Source of the DNA: Prevotellaceae bacterium
Lineage (GTDB): Bacteria; Bacteroidota; Bacteroidia; Bacteroidales; Bacteroidaceae
DNA: 9,613 bases
Reading direction: 5' to 3'
Assembly: GCA_021153165.1 (NCBI GenBank)
Contig: JAGKTZ010000072.1
Coordinates: 1-9,613, forward strand
A program made the translations under genes and the position numbers. Position 1 is the first letter of the stretch. Every line of letters starts with the position of its first letter. The notes under the pieces were generated by a model. It ran no database searches. It was given only the letters and a program-made list of their open reading frames with translations, and was not told the DNA's origin. This document shows, piece after piece, positions 1-5,807 of the stretch.

Positions 1-156
1 GTCAAGGCTTTTTTAATGTTTTCAGTAAAAAGTAATGCTTTTCAGGACAAAATGCTCGGACATTTTTTTGAAAAAAGTCAAGGGTTTGTGAAAATTTCGC
101 GACGCCTCGTGAAAATTATCTTAGACTTTTTTTCAAAAAAGCCTTGACTTTTTCAC
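1..156. repeat. AT-rich inverted-repeat cluster upstream of the PurF-like gene
   Basis: The heptamer GTCAAGG occurs at 1-7 and 77-83, and in inverted orientation at 142-148. The first and third copies form a perfect 14-base inverted repeat (1-14 with 135-148). The second and third form a perfect 12-base inverted repeat (72-83 with 142-153). The right arm can therefore pair with either left arm but not both. A direct repeat GTGAAAATT sits at 88-96 and 109-117, exactly 21 bases apart. No gene is visible in 1-380. The left arm starts at the first base of the window, so the element may extend further left. Its function is unknown: it could be a terminator region of an unseen upstream gene, an intergenic repeat family or a regulatory region. 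Confidence 0.55.
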
Positions 157-183
157 CCGAAGCCTGATGTCGTATGATTTTCC

Positions 184-196
184 CGTTCTTAGAACG
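184..196. repeat. 13-base perfect palindrome, possible protein-binding site
   Basis: CGTTCT and AGAACG flank a single central T, giving six-base perfect arms. It lies about 125 bases upstream of the predicted -33 element of the PurF-like gene. It could be an operator or a chance palindrome; no regulator can be named from the sequence. Confidence 0.3.
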
Positions 197-320
197 CGAA
201 GTCCGTTTGTCAAAATTTTTCGCATTTTTTGGAACGATTTTAGAAACTATAATTCTGCAGTCTCGACCTACCATATCCTCAGTTTTTGCTAAAAAATATT
301 GAAAAAAATGGGGCTTTCGC

Positions 321-351
321 TTTGCCTTTTTCTCGGGGTGTAGTAATTTTG
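321..351 (+). promoter_or_regulatory. Bacteroidota-type -33/-7 promoter for the PurF-like gene
   Basis: TTTG at 321-324 (-33 element) is followed by a 19-base spacer and TAATTTTG at 344-351, which fits the TAnnTTTG -7 consensus of the Bacteroidota housekeeping sigma factor. Transcription would start around 356-360, leaving a leader of about 20-25 bases before the ATG at 381. There is no Shine-Dalgarno sequence in that leader, as is usual in this phylum. Confidence 0.65.
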
Positions 352-380
352 AACTCTCAAACAAAAAACATCATTTTCCT

Positions 381-1793
381 ATGGGAGGTTTTTTCGGAAC
401 AATATCATCTACAGAATGCACTGCCGACTTATTTTACGGCACAGATTATAACTCACACCTCGGCACTCGCCGTGGAGGTATGGCGGGATACAATCAGACT
501 GAACGCGCTTTCACCCGCTCTATCCACAATTTGGAAAGCGCTTATTTCCGTTCTAAATTCGAAGGTTCGCTGGGCAGATTTGCCGGTTGCAATTCGGGCA
601 TTGGTGTGATCAGCGACACAGACGCTCAACCCATCGTGATCAATTCGCACCTGGGCAGATTTGCCATCGTGACTGTGGCAAAAATCCAAAACATCGACGA
701 ACTGGAACAAATGCTGCTGAGCGAAAACAAGCACTTTGCCGAACTCTCTTCGGGCAAGACGAATCAGACAGAATTGATCGCTCTGCTCATCATCCAAGGC
801 AAAAACTTCGTCGAAGGTATCGAAAATGTCTTCAATCATATCAAGGGTTCGTGCTCGATGCTGATCCTGACCGAAGATGGTATCATCGCTGCGCGCGACA
901 AGTGGGGACGTACGCCCATCGTCATTGGCAAGAAGGACGGCGCCTATGCTGCGACAAGCGAATCAACATCGTTTACCAATCTGGACTACCAAGTGGAATA
1001 CTACGTAGGACCAGGTGAAATCGTGAAGTTGCACCACGACGGTCTGGAAACGCTGCGTCAACGCAACGACAAGATGCAGATTTGCTCGTTCCTGTGGGTG
1101 TACTACGGATTCCCTACTTCAAACTACGAAGGTCGCAACGTCGAGATGATGCGCTACGACAGCGGACGCCTGATGGGCGAGGAGGATCAGACCGAAGTAG
1201 ACTATGTCTGCGGTATCCCCGACTCGGGCATCGGCATGGCACTGGGCTATGCACACGGCATGAAGCGCCCTTACCAACGCGCTATATCTAAATATACGCC
1301 CACCTGGCCTCGCAGCTTCACACCGGTGAATCAGGAGATGCGCTCGTTGGTGGCAAAGATGAAACTCATTTCCAACAAAGATATGCTGCAGGGCAAGCGC
1401 ATCCTGTTCTGCGACGATTCGATCGTACGTGGTACACAGTTGCGCGACAATGTGAAGGTATTGTTTGACGAAGGCGCTCGCGAGGTACACATGCGCATCG
1501 CGTGTCCACCACTCATCTATGCGTGCCCCTTCATCGGCTTCACTTCGCAAAAGAGCAAGATGGAGCTTATCACACGCAACATCATCCAAAAATTGGAAGG
1601 CGATCCCGACAAAAACCTCGAAAAGTACGCGACAACAGATTCGCCCGAATATTGTCGTATGGTCGAGGAAATCCGCAGTCAGTTGGGCTTGACTTCATTG
1701 AAGTTTGCCAAGTTGGAAACTATCGTTCAGGCTATCGGCCTGCCCAAGTGCCAACTTTGCACACACTGCTTCGACGGTAGCAGTTGCTTCTGA
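381..1793 (+). CDS. PurF-like amidophosphoribosyltransferase paralogue with degenerate glutaminase domain
   Basis: This 470-residue protein has the two-domain layout of amidophosphoribosyltransferase (first step of purine synthesis, PRPP plus glutamine to phosphoribosylamine): an N-terminal Ntn-type glutaminase fold (about 1-225) and a C-terminal type I phosphoribosyltransferase domain (about 235-470). The PRPP loop is intact at 341-352 (ILFCDDSIVRGT), and Cys235, Cys382, Cys460 and Cys463 match the Fe-S ligands of Bacillus-type PurF. The glutaminase half is degenerate. The catalytic N-terminal Cys is Gly2, the Arg of the HVRY motif is missing (Ser78 region), and the oxyanion-hole Asn-Gly is Val99-Ala100. 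Glutamine hydrolysis is therefore unlikely; ammonia-dependent, partner-dependent or entirely different activity is possible. The start at 381 fits the promoter and the family N-terminus MGGFFG. Tandem stops TGA TAA end the gene. The family assignment is firm; the function is uncertain. Confidence 0.9.
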   Translation: MGGFFGTISSTECTADLFYGTDYNSHLGTRRGGMAGYNQTERAFTRSIHNLESAYFRSKFEGSLGRFAGCNSGIGVISDTDAQPIVINSHLGRFAIVTVAKIQNIDELEQMLLSENKHFAELSSGKTNQTELIALLIIQGKNFVEGIENVFNHIKGSCSMLILTEDGIIAARDKWGRTPIVIGKKDGAYAATSESTSFTNLDYQVEYYVGPGEIVKLHHDGLETLRQRNDKMQICSFLWVYYGFPTSNYEGRNVEMMRYDSGRLMGEEDQTEVDYVCGIPDSGIGMALGYAHGMKRPYQRAISKYTPTWPRSFTPVNQEMRSLVAKMKLISNKDMLQGKRILFCDDSIVRGTQLRDNVKVLFDEGAREVHMRIACPPLIYACPFIGFTSQKSKMELITRNIIQKLEGDPDKNLEKYATTDSPEYCRMVEEIRSQLGLTSLKFAKLETIVQAIGLPKCQLCTHCFDGSSCF

Positions 1794-1857
1794 TAAGGCA
1801 TATTTCCAAACGCCTCCTACAACAAAACAAGAACCTAAAATCTCCAACCCCATACCT

Positions 1858-4494
1858 ATGAGACACCAGATCCTATCAATTCTGATCGCCGTGAGCGCCC
1901 TGTTCCCCGCACTATCGTTTGCGCAAGACAAGGTAGACTATGAAGCAGACTACACCCAACGTCTGAAGACCTTGCCCACCGACAACGCCAAGGCTGCCTT
2001 ACGTCAAGCAAAGACTGACGAAGAACGTGCAGCGGTGAAGTTCCTCTATGCCTATATGACACTGCCCGATATCGCAGACTATAGCCCCGAATTTCACCTG
2101 CGTCAAATCCGCACGACACTCCGCGCTCAGCAAGAGATGCAATGGGCTGACAAGGTGCCCCAACGCGAATGGTTGCACTTCGTTTTGCCAGTGCGCGTGA
2201 ACAACGAGCATCTGGACGAATTCCGCACAGTATGCTATGAAGAGTTGAAGGAACGCGTCAAGGGCATGTCGATGAAGGAGGCTATACTCGAGGTGAACCA
2301 CTGGTGTCACGAACACGTGACCTATCAACCCTCGGATGCACGTACTTCTCCCCCACTCTCGTCTATGCGCTCGGCCATCGGACGTTGTGGCGAAGAATCG
2401 ACCTATACCGTAGCCGCACTGCGTGCTGTGGGCATCCCTGCAAGACAGGTTTACACTCCTCGCTGGGCTCATACCGACGACAATCATGCTTGGGTCGAAG
2501 CCTGGGCAGATGGCGAGTGGTACTTCTTGGGTGCTTGCGAGCCCGAACCGGTGCTGAACCTCGGTTGGTTCAATCAGCCCGCCTCGAGAGGGATGCTGAT
2601 GCACACCAAGGTGTTTGGCAAATACAATGGTCCCGAGGATGTGATGTACCGCACACCTTGTTTCACCGAAATCAATGTAACACGCAACTATGCCAAGGTG
2701 GCACGCACAACGGTCCTGGTGACTGACAAGGAAGGCAAACCCTGTCCCGACACTTCTATAGAATTTAGAATCTACAACTATGGCGAATTCTACACCGTAC
2801 TGAGTACTAAGACCAACAGAACCGGCCGTGCGTCTATCCTGACTGGTCTGGGCGACTTTGTGGTATTCGCTTACGACAAGGATAAGTTCGGATGGGGCAA
2901 AATCACTGCTGGCGAAAACGGCGAAGCGACTGTGTGCATGGATCACAAACTGGGTGAGACTTTCTCAATGCAAATGAATATCACTCCGCCTGCCGGCGAA
3001 AACAATCTGCCTGCATTGACCGACGAACAGGTACAAACCAATGCGAAACGCTTTGCCTACGAGGACAGCATCCGACTGGCTTACATCGCTTCGTGGCCAA
3101 ACGAACAAAAAGTAGCGGACTTCTGCAAAGCAAACGGCGCAGACCAAGCACGTCTGTGGCCCTTGGTGCAAAAGAGCAGGGGCAACCATGAAAATGTATT
3201 CACCCTATATAATAAATATGGTACTAAGGCACTCGACTACCTGGAAGTCTTAGCCGTAAAAGACCTGCGCGACTTCGAACTCGGCGTCGCTGAGGACCAT
3301 TTGCAACACGTCGCATTCAATACATCAGACTCCATCCTGCGCAACTACGTGCTGTGCGCTCGCATTTCTACCGAACACCTCACACCATGGCGCAACGAGA
3401 TGCAAAAGGCTTTCAAGGGTAAAAAAGCAAAACAATTCAAGAAAAATCCAGCAGATATTGCGACATGGATTCAAAGCAATATTTCTACCGAAAAAGTATG
3501 GAATCCGCTCAAGCTTTGGACTGCACCTGAATCTGTATTGGATATGAAACACACAGACGTTCGCTCGAAGGGTTTGCTCTTTGTAGCTATCGCACGAAGT
3601 CTGGAAATTCCCGCACGCATCAACCCCGTGAATGGCAACGTTGAATATCTGAACGAAAAGGGACAGTGGACAGGAGTAACACTAGCCGACAAAGAGGATG
3701 CAGAAAAGGCGGCAGCAGAAATCAATCAGCCCAAGGGTAAAGTAAACCTAACCTTCACACCACGTGATGGCATGGAAAATCCTAAATACTACATCCACTT
3801 CACCTTGAGCCAAATCAAGGAAAACGGAGGTCTCTTCTTGCAAGAATATCCCGACGAATACAATTGGCAAAACAACTTTGCCAACGGCGCAGATTTGACT
3901 CAGGGCAACTATCTGATGACTTCGGGCACACGTATGGCTGATGGCAGTGTACTGGCTAACCTGTCGTTCTTCTCAGTAGAACCCAACAAAACATCTACAC
4001 ACGTATTGGATATGCGTCGCGACGAATCGGGCGTACAAGTGATTGGCAATTTCAATTCCGAAAACTTATATTACGACATTGCTACTGGCAAATCGCGCTC
4101 AATCCTCTCGACCACTGGTCGTGGCTACTTTGCCGTAGCATTGATCAAGGCGGGACATGAACCAAGCAACCACATCTTGCACGACTTGGAAAGAGAAGCA
4201 CAAGCACTCGAGGCATGGGGTCGCAGCATACTGGTCCTCTTCCCCTCACATGCTGACTACGAAAACTTTAAAAAGACTAGCAGCGAATTTACCGCTCTGC
4301 CTAAAAACGTCGTCTTCGGCGTGGATGAAAATGGTGTATGCATGAAGGACTTGCGCGGCACCGAATTGGTACACAACGAGGCCTTGCCCATCGTATTTAT
4401 CGGCGATACGTTCAACCGCGTAGTATTCCGCACACAAGGTTACACCATCGGCATCGGCAATCAGTTGAAACAGACAATTGCTAAACTGAAATAA
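1858..4494 (+). CDS. Secreted/periplasmic transglutaminase-like protein with internal duplication
   Basis: This 878-residue protein starts with a signal peptide (MRHQILSILIAVSALFPALS, likely cut after Ala22; no lipobox Cys), so it should act in the periplasm or outside. A longer in-frame start inside the preceding gene was rejected because it would bury this signal. A transglutaminase-like core (about 108-232) has Cys177 in GRCGEES and His210 in DDNHAWVEAW; the third catalytic position looks like Glu228 rather than Asp. Residues 275-365 resemble a carboxypeptidase-regulatory or Ig-like beta domain. Residues 497-610 repeat the first core without the catalytic Cys and His. The C-terminus (about 735-878) resembles a thioredoxin-like fold without CXXC. 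Such domains are usually cysteine proteases or peptide-modifying enzymes; the substrate here is unknown. It lies 64 bases after the PurF-like gene with no clear promoter of its own, so it is probably co-transcribed. It ends in tandem TAA TAA. Confidence 0.88.
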   Translation: MRHQILSILIAVSALFPALSFAQDKVDYEADYTQRLKTLPTDNAKAALRQAKTDEERAAVKFLYAYMTLPDIADYSPEFHLRQIRTTLRAQQEMQWADKVPQREWLHFVLPVRVNNEHLDEFRTVCYEELKERVKGMSMKEAILEVNHWCHEHVTYQPSDARTSPPLSSMRSAIGRCGEESTYTVAALRAVGIPARQVYTPRWAHTDDNHAWVEAWADGEWYFLGACEPEPVLNLGWFNQPASRGMLMHTKVFGKYNGPEDVMYRTPCFTEINVTRNYAKVARTTVLVTDKEGKPCPDTSIEFRIYNYGEFYTVLSTKTNRTGRASILTGLGDFVVFAYDKDKFGWGKITAGENGEATVCMDHKLGETFSMQMNITPPAGENNLPALTDEQVQTNAKRFAYEDSIRLAYIASWPNEQKVADFCKANGADQARLWPLVQKSRGNHENVFTLYNKYGTKALDYLEVLAVKDLRDFELGVAEDHLQHVAFNTSDSILRNYVLCARISTEHLTPWRNEMQKAFKGKKAKQFKKNPADIATWIQSNISTEKVWNPLKLWTAPESVLDMKHTDVRSKGLLFVAIARSLEIPARINPVNGNVEYLNEKGQWTGVTLADKEDAEKAAAEINQPKGKVNLTFTPRDGMENPKYYIHFTLSQIKENGGLFLQEYPDEYNWQNNFANGADLTQGNYLMTSGTRMADGSVLANLSFFSVEPNKTSTHVLDMRRDESGVQVIGNFNSENLYYDIATGKSRSILSTTGRGYFAVALIKAGHEPSNHILHDLEREAQALEAWGRSILVLFPSHADYENFKKTSSEFTALPKNVVFGVDENGVCMKDLRGTELVHNEALPIVFIGDTFNRVVFRTQGYTIGIGNQLKQTIAKLK

Positions 4495-4576
4495 TAAGAT
4501 GTTTTCTGTAGGAATAAAAACACCTTAACAGAATACAACGCCTCCATTACCGAGAGCTCATATATCTAAATAGAAT

Positions 4577-4609
4577 AATCCCCATAGAACGCACAATTCT
4601 ATGGGGATT
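4577..4609. terminator. Stem-loop terminator between convergent genes
   Basis: A perfect 13-base stem (4577-4589 with 4597-4609) closes a 7-base loop. It lies between the end of the transglutaminase-like gene (4494) and the end of the convergent glycosyltransferase gene (4629), so it can serve both strands. The T-tract after the stem is weak on both sides, so it may act partly by stabilising 3' ends. Confidence 0.7.
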
Positions 4610-4628
4610 TATCATCATAAATACATTG

Positions 4629-5432
4629 TCAATCCTGAGCGATATAGTCTGCAACTTCTATTGGACGATGAAAGCGCGAGAGGACCACCTCTACTGCCTT
4701 GTAAAAATATCTCAGGCTCAGCAAGAGATAGGACGACCACACACCATTGATTCTAAGCGCCCGGCGGTGATCAAGCATTATCTTCCAACGACTGTTCAAA
4801 TTGGCATTTGACACGCCACCTGTGCGCATGGTCACAAAATCTATAGGCAAATATTTCGTCCGAATTCTGCGCACAAATATCAAACGCAACAATTGTTCGA
4901 AGTCAGCTGCCACACGATAGGAAATATCAAATTTGCCATATTCTCGGTATAACTCTGTACGGCAATAAAAGGAAGGATGCGCTGGCATAAAACCTAGCCT
5001 CATCCACCAAGGACGAAATCGCTTCGAACTGTAATAACGTACGCATTTATTCAAACGCGTTGCATCGACATAGTGCACATCGCCATAGACGGCATCAACT
5101 TGTTCGTCCGACAAAGCCTCTGCGACACCCTGCAACACATCCCGATGCGTGTAGAAGTCATCCGAATTCAACAAGCCAACTATATCACCCGTCGCCATAC
5201 CGACACCTTTGTTCATTGCGTCGTAGAGACCTCGGTCTGATTCACTCACATACTTCAATCTACCATTGAATAAAGGCTCATAATGACGTATTATGTCCAA
5301 GGTCTCATCCTTGGATCCTCCATCAACGATGATATATTCAAGGTCCTGATAAGATTGCGCCAAGACACTCTTGATTGTATCCTTCAACGTAGATGCACTG
5401 TTATATGTAGCGGTAATTATGCTTATTTTCAT
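4629..5432 (-). CDS. Family 2 glycosyltransferase (WcaE/WfgS-like)
   Basis: This 267-residue GT-A fold glycosyltransferase transfers a sugar from a nucleotide-sugar donor to a glycan or lipid-linked acceptor at the cytoplasmic face of the membrane. The N-terminal beta strand (MKISIITATYNS), the DGGSKDET loop (37-44), SDRGLYDAMNKG (65-76) and the metal-binding NSDD (89-92) are all present, as is the acceptor-side AHPSFYCRTELY (151-162). A hydrophobic, basic C-terminal segment (about 232-256) may contact the membrane. The start at 5432 was chosen because the family begins with MKISI; the upstream in-frame ATG at 5486 adds 18 unrelated residues and overlaps a candidate promoter. The gene stands alone, with no polysaccharide genes beside it. 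Family membership is firm; donor and acceptor cannot be told. The similarity to WcaE/WfgS is from memory of the motif pattern. Confidence 0.92.
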   Translation of the reverse strand: MKISIITATYNSASTLKDTIKSVLAQSYQDLEYIIVDGGSKDETLDIIRHYEPLFNGRLKYVSESDRGLYDAMNKGVGMATGDIVGLLNSDDFYTHRDVLQGVAEALSDEQVDAVYGDVHYVDATRLNKCVRYYSSKRFRPWWMRLGFMPAHPSFYCRTELYREYGKFDISYRVAADFEQLLRLIFVRRIRTKYLPIDFVTMRTGGVSNANLNSRWKIMLDHRRALRINGVWSSYLLLSLRYFYKAVEVVLSRFHRPIEVADYIAQD

Positions 5433-5483
5433 ATATTCTGACGAAAAGGTTCCACTTATTCGATAATATGGAACTTCTGCATA

Positions 5484-5491
5484 CAAATTTA
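5484..5491 (-). promoter_or_regulatory. Candidate -7 element for the glycosyltransferase gene
   Basis: Read on the - strand this is TAAATTTG, a full match to TAnnTTTG, about 52 bases before the glycosyltransferase ATG. No TTTG lies at the usual 19-21 base distance; that position is occupied by the palindrome at 5511-5525. The promoter may therefore be weak or need an activator. Confidence 0.4.
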
Positions 5492-5510
5492 ACGCATTTT
5501 TTGCAAAGAA

Positions 5511-5525
5511 ATTGTATTATACAAT
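5511..5525. repeat. 15-base palindrome at the -33 position of the glycosyltransferase promoter
   Basis: ATTGTAT and ATACAAT flank one central T, giving seven-base perfect arms. The palindrome begins 19 bases upstream of the candidate -7 element on the - strand, the expected place for a -33 box. It could be an operator or activator site; this is inferred from position only. Confidence 0.35.
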
Positions 5526-5546
5526 AGGAAAAACATAATGTTTTAT

Positions 5547-5596
5547 GAAAAATGCAAGGTGCATAGAGCAAAACAAAGGATTGTGGTGCATTTTTC
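5547..5596. repeat. Inverted repeat in the glycosyltransferase/tRNA intergenic region
   Basis: GAAAAATGCA at 5547-5556 is the exact reverse complement of TGCATTTTTC at 5587-5596. A smaller inverted repeat, ATGCA-AGG-TGCAT, lies inside at 5552-5564. It sits between two divergent promoters (glycosyltransferase and tRNA-Lys). No function can be assigned. Confidence 0.35.
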
Positions 5597-5625
5597 TATG
5601 ACAAAAGAAAAAAAAGAGCAATTTG

Positions 5626-5657
5626 TTTGGATATTCTGAATAAAGTGCTTAACTTTG
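5626..5657 (+). promoter_or_regulatory. Bacteroidota-type promoter of tRNA-Lys
   Basis: TTTG at 5626-5629, a 20-base spacer, then TAACTTTG at 5650-5657 match the Bacteroidota -33/-7 consensus. Transcription should start near 5662-5666, about 20 bases before the tRNA. This is the clearest promoter in the window and supports the phylum assignment. Confidence 0.75.
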
Positions 5658-5683
5658 CACTCGCTTAACAGCAAAAGAGGTTT

Positions 5684-5756
5684 GATTCGCTAGCTCAGTA
5701 GGTAGAGCACAACACTTTTAATGTTGGGGTCCTGGGTTCGAGCCCCAGGCGGATCA
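5684..5756 (+). tRNA. tRNA-Lys (anticodon UUU)
   Basis: The 73-base sequence folds as a full cloverleaf. The acceptor stem is 5684-5690 with 5749-5755 (one T-G wobble). The D stem is GCTC/GAGC, and the anticodon stem is CAACA/TGTTG around the loop CTTTTAA. The anticodon is TTT at 5717-5719. The T stem is CTGGG/CCCAG with loop TTCGAGC. The discriminator is A5756, and the terminal CCA is not encoded. It has its own promoter upstream and a terminator four bases downstream. No second copy of its 3' end was noticed in the window, so nothing suggests an integrated element here. Confidence 0.97.
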
Positions 5757-5759
5757 CAG

Positions 5760-5801
5760 AAAAAAGAAGGAAATCCATTCAAGGAACTTCCTTCTTTTTT
5801 T
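5760..5801. terminator. Bidirectional intrinsic terminator between tRNA-Lys and recQ
   Basis: A perfect 13-base stem (5760-5772 with 5788-5800) closes a 15-base loop. The + strand side ends in a run of seven T (5795-5801), and the - strand side also ends in a T run because the stem base is six A-T pairs. It ends the tRNA transcript and, seven bases after the recQ stop, the recJ-recQ transcript. Confidence 0.85.
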
Positions 5802-5807
5802 CAATGT

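Noticed and set aside
116..364. 82-codon open frame on the - strand upstream of the PurF-like gene
   Set aside because: It is very lysine-rich, matches no family I recognise, and covers the predicted promoter and repeat region. It is most likely chance coding in AT-rich DNA, though an intergenic repeat origin is possible.
1705..1857. N-terminal extension of the transglutaminase-like protein starting inside the PurF-like gene
   Set aside because: The extension lies mostly in the out-of-frame 3' end of the PurF-like gene, and a typical signal peptide begins at the ATG at 1858.
1999..2946. Long open frame of 315 codons on the - strand inside the transglutaminase-like gene
   Set aside because: It is a complement-frame shadow of a well-supported gene and has no recognisable domain or start context.
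5433..5486. 18-residue N-terminal extension of the glycosyltransferase
   Set aside because: The family starts at MKISI, and the extension has no similarity to the fold and overlaps the candidate -7 element.
5735..5756. tRNA-Lys 3' end as an attachment site for an integrated element
   Set aside because: No second copy of the tRNA 3' end and no integrase gene were found in the window; a normal terminator and recQ follow directly.
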